Positions 32,305-41,625 are shown, numbered from the stretch's first letter. The stretch is DNA of 64,000 nucleotides from Lutibacter sp. B1 (GCF_012524075.1 NZ_JAAZUI010000017.1:1-64000), one strand, 5' to 3'. A program made the numbers and translations. The notes: a model not told the origin generated them from the letters alone.

Positions 32305-35211
32305 ATGAAAAAGCAATTGCTATACAGTTTTATGGTATTTCTACTTACCACAATAGCTGTTTCTCAAAACTTGAATAATCAATATATTAAAGAGCAAATT
32401 GCTTTGTATAAAAATGATGTTCGAGGACCATATAAAGATATTCGTTGGTTTTGTACTGACGGAAGTGTAAGAGCCGCAAGAGATCCTTGTCCGGATAATA
32501 TTGGTCCGGGTGTGCAACATGCACGTTATAAAGATGTAGTGGAATCTATAGGAAAAAAGAATCATATTTTTTTAGGACAAATTTTAGCGTATACAGATAA
32601 AGATGAATTTTGGGACGCTTCAAATAATCATTCTCGATTAAAACAATACCAACTTGATAAATATTTACGAACTGTAGATGATGGTTGGATTTTACAAAAA
32701 GGACAATATTATAGAGGAGCAATTCAAATAGAAGATGAAGAAGCTTGGGGAGTTGATTTTTACAAATGGCTTTTAGCAAATGATCAAAATACAGCTTCAA
32801 ATTACTTTTTAATCAGGCAATCTTTAAAAGATATTCCTCATAAAGGAGATAATAATTTGGCTCAATTGGTTAGAAGTCAATCTAAAGTGATTTCCGACTT
32901 GTTTCCTTCTTTTATGGATTTGAGAGTGAAAATTCATAGTCAACCTGAAGTTAACGATATAGAAAAAGTACAAGCATTTAAGCTTAAAAATAGTGCTAAA
33001 TTAACGCCAAGTTTAAATACTAAAATTGATGAATTAGTTGTTACAATGATTGATTTTTATAAACCTTTTGATATTGGTTCACTTCAGAAAAAAACAACTA
33101 GTTTAAAAAATACATCAATAGGTACAGCAATTAGCAACTATGTTTTAAAGAATACTAATGAAACAAAACCATCTGTTTTAGTTGCCGAAACTGCTCAATT
33201 ATTAGTCGATATAAGAAAAGCAATTTTACTTGAAAAAAGACCGGTAGCAAGATTGCAATTATTGGATACTTCATTAAAATTAGAAGAACTAATTTTTAAA
33301 AATGCTCCGCAGTGGCAAGCTAAAGATTTAAATGAACTAATTACCAAAATATATTATTTAGGTATGGCAACCACAGGTGCAGGTTATATTGAGCTTTGGG
33401 AATGGGGAGAAGTTGAAGAGATACTAAAGCCTAAAAATAGGAATGCAATGTCTTTAACGAACTTAACAACTGTTTTAGAAAAAGCAAGAAGTATTGTAGA
33501 ATGGAGCGCTTCTATGGTAAAGGCAAATTATGGTGATGTTGTTACTATTTATACAGCTTTTGAACCTAAAGCATATGGTTTTATTGATGATAAAATTAGA
33601 GGTTCTGTTGCGTTGCATCTTGGAGAAAGTGTTGGAAAATTAGGTGATATTATCGCTAAGGAATCTTTCTTAACTAATAAAGTTATTGATATTCCGAATC
33701 AAAGTTCTGTTCGCGGATTAAATCCCGGGTATGCTTTTGGTGAATTAGTTGTTGTTGATGGCATTCCTGAAGCTATTGAAGTAGTTTCAACTAAAATATA
33801 TGTTTTTCAAAAACCACCATCAGACCTAAAACCTGTTGCCGGAATTGCTACTGTTGCTGAAGGAAATTTAGTTTCTCATGTTCAATTATTAGCAAGAAAT
33901 TTAGGAATTCCTAATGCAGCGTTATCAGGAGAAAATCTTCAAAACTTAAAAAAATATAGTGGTCAAAAAGTGTTTTATGCAGTCTCTAACAAAGGAAATG
34001 TTATTTTAAAGCTTGAAAAGGAAATGACTGCAGAGGAACTTGCTTTATTCTCTAAAAAAGAACGAAGTGAGAAAAAAATTGAAGTACCTGTAGAGAATAT
34101 TCGATTAAATGAAACGAGTATTTTAAATTTAATAAATGTTGATGCAAATGATTCTGGAAAAATTTGCGGACCAAAGGCAGCTAATTTAGGGCAATTAAAA
34201 AAAATGTTTCCTGATAAAGTGGTGGAAGGAGTTGTAATTCCTTTTGGAATTTTTAGAACGCATATGGATCAGCAAATGCCTAATCAAAATGGTTCATACT
34301 GGGAATTTTTAAATAAAATGTTTGCTGAAGCTGAAAAAATGCGCGTGCAAAAAATTCCGGAAGTTGAGGTTGAAAAATACCAACTTAATCAATTGGAAAT
34401 TTTAAGAGAAGCCATAAAAAAAATGCCTCTAAAGCAATCTTTTGTAACTCAATTAGAAAATGAGTTTCAAGCTGTTTTAGGTAAAAAAATGGGAGATATT
34501 CCGGTATTTTTAAGAAGTGATACCAACATGGAAGATTTGAAAGATTTTTCTGGAGCAGGACTTAATTTAACGCTTTTTAATGTTGTTCAAAAAGATAAAA
34601 TTTTGCAAGGAATAAAAGATGTTTGGGCTTCACCTTACACAGAGCGTAGTTTTAAATGGCGTCAAAAATATTTATTGAATCCTGAAAATGTGTTTCCTTC
34701 AATTTTAGTAATTCCAAGTGTAGATGTTAATTATTCAGGAGTTATGATTACAAAAGGGATAAGTTCAGGAAATGATAAAGATTTGACAATTGCCTTTAGC
34801 AGAGGTGCAGGTGGAGCAGTTGATGGGCAATCGGCAGAGTCTTATTTAGTAAAGTTTGAAGGAGGTTATGAATTAATTGCACCTGCAAGAGAACCTTTAT
34901 ACAACAGTCTTCCTATAACAGGAGGAACCGGTAAAAAAATAGCCACTTTTGAAAAGCCTATTTTAAATGAACAAAATGTGAATGAAATTAGAGTTCTAGC
35001 TGAAACTATTAGAAAAAGACTTCCTGTAGAAACAAAATCAAGTTATAAAGGAGCTTATGATGTTGAGCTAGGGTTTTTAAATAATAAGTTGTGGTTATTT
35101 CAAATAAGACCATTTGTAGAGAACAAAAAAGCATTAAGTTCGGGTTATTTAGAATCTATAACTCCTAAAATTGATAAAAACAAAGAAATTTTACTTTCAA
35201 AAAAAATATAA
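32305..35211 (+). CDS. Exported dikinase-like protein with glucan-water-dikinase domain order
   Basis: 968 residues with a clear Sec signal (LLYSFMVFLLTTIAVSQN). Residues 25-460 are an unrecognised, mostly helical domain with two Cys (50, 62). Around 470-560 is a swivelling phosphohistidine domain: EGNLVSHVQLLARNLGIP (520-537, His525), as in PEP synthase (TSHAAIVAR) and closest to plant glucan water dikinases (LSHVSVRARN). Residues 613-950 are the ATP-binding PPDK_N domain: CGPKAANLGQL (621-631), FLRSDTNMEDLKDFSGAGL (735-753), VWASPYTERS, and C-terminal LWLFQIRPF. No PEP-binding barrel follows, and the order phosphohistidine then ATP-grasp is that of GWD/PWD, not PEP synthase. By family it should split ATP to AMP, Pi and a phosphorylated product, but a Sec signal puts it outside the cytoplasm, where ATP is normally absent. 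Followed after one base by an SxxK hydrolase. Confidence 0.8.
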   Translation: MKKQLLYSFMVFLLTTIAVSQNLNNQYIKEQIALYKNDVRGPYKDIRWFCTDGSVRAARDPCPDNIGPGVQHARYKDVVESIGKKNHIFLGQILAYTDKDEFWDASNNHSRLKQYQLDKYLRTVDDGWILQKGQYYRGAIQIEDEEAWGVDFYKWLLANDQNTASNYFLIRQSLKDIPHKGDNNLAQLVRSQSKVISDLFPSFMDLRVKIHSQPEVNDIEKVQAFKLKNSAKLTPSLNTKIDELVVTMIDFYKPFDIGSLQKKTTSLKNTSIGTAISNYVLKNTNETKPSVLVAETAQLLVDIRKAILLEKRPVARLQLLDTSLKLEELIFKNAPQWQAKDLNELITKIYYLGMATTGAGYIELWEWGEVEEILKPKNRNAMSLTNLTTVLEKARSIVEWSASMVKANYGDVVTIYTAFEPKAYGFIDDKIRGSVALHLGESVGKLGDIIAKESFLTNKVIDIPNQSSVRGLNPGYAFGELVVVDGIPEAIEVVSTKIYVFQKPPSDLKPVAGIATVAEGNLVSHVQLLARNLGIPNAALSGENLQNLKKYSGQKVFYAVSNKGNVILKLEKEMTAEELALFSKKERSEKKIEVPVENIRLNETSILNLINVDANDSGKICGPKAANLGQLKKMFPDKVVEGVVIPFGIFRTHMDQQMPNQNGSYWEFLNKMFAEAEKMRVQKIPEVEVEKYQLNQLEILREAIKKMPLKQSFVTQLENEFQAVLGKKMGDIPVFLRSDTNMEDLKDFSGAGLNLTLFNVVQKDKILQGIKDVWASPYTERSFKWRQKYLLNPENVFPSILVIPSVDVNYSGVMITKGISSGNDKDLTIAFSRGAGGAVDGQSAESYLVKFEGGYELIAPAREPLYNSLPITGGTGKKIATFEKPILNEQNVNEIRVLAETIRKRLPVETKSSYKGAYDVELGFLNNKLWLFQIRPFVENKKALSSGYLESITPKIDKNKEILLSKKI

Positions 35212-35212
35212 G

Positions 35213-36472
35213 ATGAAAAAATACTTGCTATACACTATTTTAATCTCGGTTTGTTTTGCGTTTACAGGTTTAAATCCATACCCAATTGATGGATATTCTC
35301 GTACTGGGATAAAGCGTTTATTACGATTAGAACGTATAAAAAACGGTGAAATTAAAGATGCAAATACGCTTCCTGCAGGTGCTTTAAAATCTTATAATGA
35401 GATTTCCTTAAATCTTCTTTCAAAAAAGAAGGATAGCACAGCTATGTTTTTAGTGAAAGATGAAAAATTTAATGGAGAAATAAACAATTTGTTTAGAGGT
35501 TTAGACAAGAGTTATTCATTAACTGTTTTAGACATTTCTGATGTAAATAATCTTCGATATGCTGCAAGAAATGAAACCGCCGGATATCAACCGGGAAGTG
35601 TTGGAAAATTAGCAGTATTAAATGGTTTGTTTACACAATTAGCTAAAATTTATCCCGATTCTTTTGAGAAGCGTTTAGAATTACTTAAAAACAAATCAGT
35701 AAAATCTGGCTCTTGGGGTTTAACGGATGAACATACAATTCCAATTTTTAATATTGAAACCAATAAATTGGTAAAACGTCAAGTAATTGCCGGTGATGTT
35801 TTTACCTTGTTTGAATGGGCAGACCATATGATGTCTGTTAGTAATAATGGTGCCGCAAGTATTGTTTGGAGAGAAGTGTTATTGATGGCTGCTTTTGGAA
35901 AAAAATATCCGGCTTTAACGCAAGAAGAAGCGGATGATTATTTTAAAAATACTTCAAGAAAAGAATTGACAGATTTAGGTAATGATGTTGTGAATTTACC
36001 ACTTCGAGATTTAGGAATTACATCTGATGAATGGCGTTTGGGTAGTTTTTTCACTAAAGGAGCAAATATTTATGTAAGTGATAAAGGAGGCAGTATTGGA
36101 ACTCCTATTGGGTTGATGAAATTTTTAATTCAATTAGAACAAGGTAAGGTAGTTGACGAAAAATCGAGCTTAGAAATGAAACGATTGATGTATATGACTG
36201 ACCGCAGAATACGCTATGCACAATCTCCTGCTTTAAAAGATGCGGCGGTTTATTTTAAATCGGGTAGTTTGTATAAATGTGACAGATCAAAAGGTGAGGC
36301 TTGTGGTAAATATATGGGAAATGTAAACAACTTTATGAATTCTGTTTCCATAATTGAGCATCCTGATAATTGTAAATATATTGTTGTATTAATGACTAAT
36401 GTATTGAGAAAAAACTCAGCTTCAGATCATATGGCTTTAGCATCAAGTATTGATAAAGTTTTGAGAAAGTAA
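35213..36472 (+). CDS. Exported SxxK serine hydrolase (beta-lactamase/transpeptidase fold)
   Basis: 419 residues from the ATG at 35213, one base after the dikinase stop. Signal-like N-terminus (YLLYTILISVCFAFTG). Penicillin-recognising-enzyme motifs occur in order: SVGK (in YQPGSVGKLAVLNGLF), SNN (SVSNNGAASIVW) and KSG (YFKSGSLYKC), fitting the class A beta-lactamase and D,D-peptidase fold. The general-base Glu of true class A beta-lactamases is not evident, so antibiotic hydrolysis is not implied. The segment LTVLDISDVNNLRYAARN has a close counterpart in the hydrolase at 39540-40448 (GVIDLSDIDNVKFARVN), so the two are homologues. Substrate may be peptidoglycan or the product of the dikinase. 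Stop lies one base from the stop of the convergent translocase gene. Confidence 0.8.
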   Translation: MKKYLLYTILISVCFAFTGLNPYPIDGYSRTGIKRLLRLERIKNGEIKDANTLPAGALKSYNEISLNLLSKKKDSTAMFLVKDEKFNGEINNLFRGLDKSYSLTVLDISDVNNLRYAARNETAGYQPGSVGKLAVLNGLFTQLAKIYPDSFEKRLELLKNKSVKSGSWGLTDEHTIPIFNIETNKLVKRQVIAGDVFTLFEWADHMMSVSNNGAASIVWREVLLMAAFGKKYPALTQEEADDYFKNTSRKELTDLGNDVVNLPLRDLGITSDEWRLGSFFTKGANIYVSDKGGSIGTPIGLMKFLIQLEQGKVVDEKSSLEMKRLMYMTDRRIRYAQSPALKDAAVYFKSGSLYKCDRSKGEACGKYMGNVNNFMNSVSIIEHPDNCKYIVVLMTNVLRKNSASDHMALASSIDKVLRK

Positions 36473-36473
36473 T

Positions 36474-39305
36474 TTAGGATGAGATTTTGTTAAGTATTTC
36501 TGAAGCTTTATTTCTTATCTTTTCATTTTTATCATTTAAAACCATTTCAACCAACGGTGTAAACTTACTATCGTTGGTTTTTTCTATTAGATAAAGAACA
36601 GCTTGTTTCAGCTTTATATCCTTTCGATTTAATAAAGTTCTATAGCATTCGGCTTCACTATAAACCTTTAGGTTTAGTTTTTTAATTTTTTCTTCAGAAG
36701 TAACCTCAACTACTATTGATTCGGCTATTGGGATCAATTCTTTTTTAAGTTCAATATCTAAAATATTATCTAAAAATTCAATAGCATGTATACGCTGTTC
36801 TTCTTGACCATTTATAATTGAATTAAAAATAGGCTCTATATCGTTTGGCGGATATTTAATTCCTAAAAATTTAAAAATTCGTTGTAATTGTCTATCTAGC
36901 CTTTGTTCCAATAAATGAATAAGTCCATTTCTGGCATTATTTTCCTCTTTGGTCTCGTGGCTTTGATCTTTCTTTTTATATTGAATTACAATTTGAGAAT
37001 GTATTACAGATAAAGTGTTTTGATATAAATGGCATTCATCTAAAATTTTATCAATTACAAATCGGTCTTTAATATGTAAATGAGAATACTTCCATTTAAG
37101 TCTTCCAAGTGCTTCAATAACTTCAATTTTTATAGAGTGTTCAGTTTCTTCAGTTAGTTTCATTAAAGTATTTACGGCTTTTTGAGAAGCAAATTTTTCA
37201 ATTACTAAAATTGCATAATGGGCATCATCTATATCAATAGATTCTTCTCTAATTTTGGTTGTTAAAATGTCAATTATAGGTTCACCATAATTGCTAAGAG
37301 CTTCAATTGCTGATTTTCTGGTGTCTTTACCCGAAAGTTGAGCTACAATTAAATTTATAAACAGTTGATCGAGTGTTTTGGATGCGCTTAAAATGGCTTT
37401 ATTTTGGATTTTAATATTGTTTGAAGAAATTTGCTCCTCAATAACTGTATAAAAATTTTTCACTTTAGCATTACCTATGGCTTCTAAAATTGCTAACATT
37501 TTATTTGCTTTTTGCTCTTCAATATTCAGTTCATTCCATTGCTGTAGCGCTTGATTTAACCTGTTTTTTAAACTAAATTTATCTTGCAAAAGTTCGTTAT
37601 TTCTTACTTCTAATGATAGCCCAATTAATGCTGCATTAGCTATTGTTGTGTCGTTTGTATTAATGTACTTATCAAAAAGATCAACAATATCACTATCATA
37701 TTTTTTTAATAAATATCTAAAAGCATTTGTTGTAACTTGTTGGTCTTTATCGTTTACCATTAATTCTATTTGAGAACATAAATTTTCAGTTTTTAGAAAA
37801 TACAGGTTTTCTATTGCCAATGAACGTACTTTAGGTGACTCATGTTCTAATAAGTTTTTAATTGAGAAAAAAAAGCGTTCATCTTTAACTTCTAAAGTTT
37901 TTTGAAGCATATATAAAATTTGTCCTTCAGAACCATTAGAGAAAACTTTTATAACAGTATCTATTATAGATGTAACGGGAATTTCTTTTTTATCTGATTT
38001 TTCCTTTTTAATATGTGAAATGTCTAACAACTCTTTAAAAGATACGATATACTCTTTTCGTAATTTATATATAAAATACAGCCAAATTAAAATTAAGGCA
38101 ATAGTTATTAAACTTATATAAGTTGAAGAAATATCAAGTCCGTTTATAAAAAATATAAGTATAAAACCAGCTAAACCGGTAGCAATGCTGTCTACCACAA
38201 CATCAGTAAAAGTTTTTGTTTTTTTCTTGATATCTATAGGTATTGGTATTGAAAGAAGCTCGGTTGCAGCTTTATTTACGGACTGTTTTAAACTTCCATC
38301 TACAATTTTTATAATGACTACTACCCATAGTTGAGGTACAAATAGCAGTAAAAAAGAACCCAATAAAATGCCTGAAGGTAACCAAAGCAATGATTTTCCA
38401 ACACCAAAAGTGCCCACAATTTTTTGAGTTAAAAACAATTGAATTACAAGTGAAATTACACTTAATGTTGAATACCAAAAACCAAAGAAAGAAGTTAATT
38501 TTTCCTGATCTTCAATTAACCTTGATGCGTAATCACTGTACTGATAATCAATTAGTTTTGCAACTAAAACACTAATACCGATAACTATGGCTATTAAGCT
38601 TAATAATTTTGATTGTTTTATGAGTTTAAATGGAGAATCTCCTTTTGGATTGGTACGAAGCGATACTTGAAATGTATTTAATTTAACTACTTCGTTTTTC
38701 CATATATATTTTGTTATTGGTAAACAAAATGCTAATAATACTGCAGCAACAAAAAGCAAGTTTTCGGTACTTATAACTTTTGTTAGTATTGATGTAAGGT
38801 AACCTCCAAATATACCTCCTGCTATTGCTCCTGCACCAATAAATCCAAAAACACGTTTTGCTTCTCTAACATTATATACAAGATTGGCTAAAATCCAAAA
38901 TTGAGATGCAGTTAATAAACCAAAAATTGCTACCCATACATAAGGTATATACATTATATAACCGCCCGCAGAGTTAAAATTAAAATAAACACCAAATAGT
39001 ATTAATGAAACAATAGCCCCGTATATTGTATTTTCTATAATTTTATTTAAAGGATATTTTTCTAAAAATTTATTATAAAAATGAGAGCCTACAACTGCCA
39101 TAATAGCTGTTAGAACATATCCTAACGGTAAAGCATCTGATGACAGTTCAGAAAGGAAAAGAGAGGTAATTGTAGGTTTAACAATTAGTAATGTTGTTAT
39201 TAACAAAAAGATGTTGAGCTGTAATAGAAGGGTTTTATGCAGCTCATCTTCTTTTAAATCAAAAACTTTTAAGATATATTTTTCAATTGTATTAATAACC
39301 AACAT
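36474..39305 (-). CDS. ATP/ADP-translocase-family membrane protein with HEAT-repeat tail
   Basis: 943 residues. Residues 1-430 hold about 12 membrane helices with TLC (Npt1/Npt2) family features: KVFDLKEDELHKTLLLQLNIF at the start, FWILANLVYNVREAKRVFGFIGAGAIAGGIFGG, and IIKIVDGSLKQSVNKAATELLSIPIP before KKKTKTFTDVVVDSIATGLAG. Residues about 450-943 are cytoplasmic HEAT repeats (ESPKVRSLAIENLYFL, HSIKIEVIEALGRLKW, EKIRNKASEIL). TLC carriers exchange ATP for ADP or take up nucleotides; HEAT-tailed forms occur in free-living bacteria, and their substrates are largely untested. Lies between the two SxxK hydrolases, convergent with the dikinase operon. A weak -7 (TATCTTTA) is at 39380-39387. Confidence 0.82.
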   Translation of the reverse strand: MLVINTIEKYILKVFDLKEDELHKTLLLQLNIFLLITTLLIVKPTITSLFLSELSSDALPLGYVLTAIMAVVGSHFYNKFLEKYPLNKIIENTIYGAIVSLILFGVYFNFNSAGGYIMYIPYVWVAIFGLLTASQFWILANLVYNVREAKRVFGFIGAGAIAGGIFGGYLTSILTKVISTENLLFVAAVLLAFCLPITKYIWKNEVVKLNTFQVSLRTNPKGDSPFKLIKQSKLLSLIAIVIGISVLVAKLIDYQYSDYASRLIEDQEKLTSFFGFWYSTLSVISLVIQLFLTQKIVGTFGVGKSLLWLPSGILLGSFLLLFVPQLWVVVIIKIVDGSLKQSVNKAATELLSIPIPIDIKKKTKTFTDVVVDSIATGLAGFILIFFINGLDISSTYISLITIALILIWLYFIYKLRKEYIVSFKELLDISHIKKEKSDKKEIPVTSIIDTVIKVFSNGSEGQILYMLQKTLEVKDERFFFSIKNLLEHESPKVRSLAIENLYFLKTENLCSQIELMVNDKDQQVTTNAFRYLLKKYDSDIVDLFDKYINTNDTTIANAALIGLSLEVRNNELLQDKFSLKNRLNQALQQWNELNIEEQKANKMLAILEAIGNAKVKNFYTVIEEQISSNNIKIQNKAILSASKTLDQLFINLIVAQLSGKDTRKSAIEALSNYGEPIIDILTTKIREESIDIDDAHYAILVIEKFASQKAVNTLMKLTEETEHSIKIEVIEALGRLKWKYSHLHIKDRFVIDKILDECHLYQNTLSVIHSQIVIQYKKKDQSHETKEENNARNGLIHLLEQRLDRQLQRIFKFLGIKYPPNDIEPIFNSIINGQEEQRIHAIEFLDNILDIELKKELIPIAESIVVEVTSEEKIKKLNLKVYSEAECYRTLLNRKDIKLKQAVLYLIEKTNDSKFTPLVEMVLNDKNEKIRNKASEILNKISS

Positions 39306-39539
39306 TTAGAGTGTTTTTCTTTTATAATTTTTACCAAAAGAATTTTTATTAACGGTTTTAAAAACAAAACCTTAGGTGTTAAAGATAGCTAATCTGGTAT
39401 TGATTGCAAATAATAATTTATAAAAGAATTCACCTTTTTATGGGCTTTTTAACGAAGTAATTTTAATTAAAAAACAGAACTTATTTCACAATAATAATGC
39501 ATTATTATCTTGTAAATAAAATAGAAGTATTTTTAAAGT

Positions 39540-40448
39540 TTATAGATATAATTGACTTCTTTTTAAAACTTTTTCAACAGGTTTAACTAAATTTCTTATA
39601 ATTTGTTCTCCATTTGAATCATCAATTAAGGCAACTAAAATATAACGTCTTTTAGGATCTTTACCCCAAACCAAAACTGAATCTGAATGAAAATTTTTCC
39701 AAGATCCTGATTTTCTAAACAATCTTGCATCAGGAGCAATTTGATCTAAAGTGTTCACAAACTTATGGTGTAATGCCGGATTTTCCATAATGTCAAGCAT
39801 TTCTTTAGAACGGTTTTGATTTACGAGTTTTCCTGTGGCTAAATAATAATAATATTTACAAACCTGTGTAACTGTTGCGGCATGACTTAAATTTTTTAAA
39901 GGTTCTCTGTTGGTATCTCCACCACCACCATATCTTTTGCCAACCCATAAACCTCCGTTTACTTTATCATAAAATTGGTATTTTTTATCTAGCATTACAG
40001 CTTCAATTTTATCATATCCTAATCTGTCAATCATTCTTGTTGAAGCTTGATTGTCTGATTTGCTAATCATAAGCTTCATGTCATTACTAATTTCAGGAGT
40101 TTCTATAAGTTCACCTTTTTCAATGGCATCCATTGCGGTTAAAAGAATTGCAATTTTAGGTAAACTTGCAGCGTACATCATTTGATTTCCATTTACACGA
40201 GCAAATTTTACGTTGTCTATATCACTTAAATCTATTACACCTACAGCCATTTTGTGTTGATTAATTAAATTTTTCCATTCAGGATTGTTCATTAATTCTT
40301 TTTCTAAGTAGGCTTGCAAATTAGGATTAACTAAACTTTTTAAAGGTTTTATTTTAGAATTGTCAACCTTAAGAGGCAAATCAGTTTGAGCCAATAAATT
40401 GGTTGTAAAACACAATATAAAAAAAAGATATAACAGATTTGTTTTCAT
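39540..40448 (-). CDS. Exported SxxK serine hydrolase, class A beta-lactamase-like
   Basis: 302 residues with a signal peptide (LLYLFFILCFTTNLLAQT). Active-site motifs in order: SLPK (MMYAASLPKIAILLTAM), SDN (MISKSDNQASTRM) and KSG (LFRKSGSWKNFHSD). These are class A beta-lactamase motifs, but similar serine hydrolases of unknown substrate are common in Bacteroidota, and the Glu166 region of true lactamases is not recognisable (GYDKIEAVMLDKKYQFYD). Homologous to the hydrolase at 35213-36472. Its own promoter is TATATTTG at 40480-40487, and it runs toward the translocase gene, 234 bases away. Confidence 0.8.
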   Translation of the reverse strand: MKTNLLYLFFILCFTTNLLAQTDLPLKVDNSKIKPLKSLVNPNLQAYLEKELMNNPEWKNLINQHKMAVGVIDLSDIDNVKFARVNGNQMMYAASLPKIAILLTAMDAIEKGELIETPEISNDMKLMISKSDNQASTRMIDRLGYDKIEAVMLDKKYQFYDKVNGGLWVGKRYGGGGDTNREPLKNLSHAATVTQVCKYYYYLATGKLVNQNRSKEMLDIMENPALHHKFVNTLDQIAPDARLFRKSGSWKNFHSDSVLVWGKDPKRRYILVALIDDSNGEQIIRNLVKPVEKVLKRSQLYL

Positions 40449-40861
40449 TTATTAATAAAATGGATTAAAAATAATATGCCAAATATATCTAATATTTTGA
40501 CATGTAGAATGTTAAATTTTAAGTAAGATATAAAATATAAATATCTAGTAAACACTGGGTTTGGTGTAATTTATGTAGGGGAAATGTGTTAAAAAATATT
40601 TTTTTCTAAAGAAATTAGATCTTATAATCACTTTAATTAATGAGTAGCATATTTTGAATAAAAGAAGTTTTATAACGACTTATAGATACCAAGAAAATAA
40701 ACTGTATAATACACAGCATCGAATTATTGTTTTAAGAAATGTATATTGGTATGATTTTAGATATATACTGTATATAATGTTGTGAATACTTTGTTAATAT
40801 TTTGTTAGTTAATACAATAATTTATATATTTATACATACATTTGCACAAAAAAGAAAAAAG
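40449..40861. other. Divergent intergenic interval
   Basis: About 410 bases between two divergent genes. It holds the promoter of the hydrolase (40480-40487) and a -7 element TACATTTG at 40837-40844 for the small gene at 40862. Between them I see only AT-rich sequence. Confidence 0.6.
40480..40487 (-). promoter_or_regulatory. -7 element for the SxxK hydrolase
   Basis: Minus-strand TATATTTG, identical to the -7 element of the dikinase operon, 32-39 bases before the start codon. Confidence 0.55.
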
Positions 40862-41038
40862 ATGGGAAATTTTATTAACAAAAACAAAGCAAAGTCTTCA
40901 AATTCAAAGAAGGTTTTTACTGGTGTGAGTAAAATTCAATCTATATCCACAAAAAAAGTTATTCATAAAGCTAAAGTTTTAACACCTTCTGACGTTGAAG
41001 CTAACCGTTGTATGGCATATTCTTACCTAAGCTTATAA
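40862..41038 (+). CDS. Small basic hypothetical protein
   Basis: 58 residues from the ATG at 40862 (an in-frame TTG at 40802 would add 20 hydrophobic residues but would start before the -7 element TACATTTG at 40837-40844). Very rich in Lys, Ser and Asn at the N-terminus (MGNFINKNKAKSSNSKKVF), no membrane helix. Family not recognised. It lies 17 bases before the next gene and they may form a unit. Confidence 0.5.
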   Translation: MGNFINKNKAKSSNSKKVFTGVSKIQSISTKKVIHKAKVLTPSDVEANRCMAYSYLSL

Positions 41039-41055
41039 TATAATATATTTATATT

Positions 41056-41625
41056 TTGCTTGAAAATACGTTCAGTTGTAAATCAGTTGGAAAAGAAAAT
41101 AATGAAGTGTATTATACTGATTTATATTCATTTAAATGTGGGTTCAATCAAGCGTATATAGTAGAAGTAGAATGTCATCCAAATGATATATATATTATAA
41201 AATTTTTTCAAAAAAATCATAGGGATTCTAAACATAGATATTGTTTGTTAAACAAGCCTTCAATTCGTAAAGGCTCATCAGGTGCAAGAAACTTTTTAAT
41301 GATCTTAAATACTGTTACTAAAACTATTTTAGACACATATTCAAATAATAAAATGGCTTCATTTGGTTTTATGGGAGCACCTACACTAAAAGAACTAAAC
41401 CCCAAAAAAAATAAAAATAGAATAAATCAGGATGGAACTGTTATAAAAACAAAGAGATTCAATACTTATGGAACATATGTAAAAAGATATTTTAACCCTA
41501 ATAAGTTTGAGCATATAGAAATTGAAACATCTAGTTGTTATTTCTTAAGAAATAAAAAAAACTCAAAATTAACCACTAAAAGTATAGAAACTTTTTTTAC
41601 AAACTATATTATTAATTATTGTTAA
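41056..41625 (+). CDS. Hypothetical protein with TTG start
   Basis: 189 residues from a TTG at 41056; no ATG fits before residue 80. Cytoplasmic, mixed alpha/beta, with an N-terminal beta region (YYTDLYSFKCGFNQAYIVEVE), a central helix (NFLMILNTVTKTILDTYS) and a conserved-looking stretch MASFGFMGAPTLKELNPKKN followed by RINQDGTVIKTKRFNTYGTYVKRYF. The shape recalls uncharacterised Bacteroidota proteins of the DUF6934 kind but I cannot confirm it. Several Cys residues and base composition slightly more AT-rich than its neighbours. Function unknown; with 40862-41038 it may be a laterally acquired pair. Confidence 0.6.
   Translation: MLENTFSCKSVGKENNEVYYTDLYSFKCGFNQAYIVEVECHPNDIYIIKFFQKNHRDSKHRYCLLNKPSIRKGSSGARNFLMILNTVTKTILDTYSNNKMASFGFMGAPTLKELNPKKNKNRINQDGTVIKTKRFNTYGTYVKRYFNPNKFEHIEIETSSCYFLRNKKNSKLTTKSIETFFTNYIINYC

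Noticed and set aside
32305-35211. Ordinary phosphoenolpyruvate synthase (PpsA)
   Set aside because: The domain order is reversed, the PEP-binding barrel is missing and there is a signal peptide.
35213-40448. SxxK hydrolases as true antibiotic-resistance beta-lactamases
   Set aside because: The SxxK, S(D/N)N and KSG motifs are present, but the Glu166-type base of class A enzymes is not evident, and the context is an envelope cluster rather than a resistance element.
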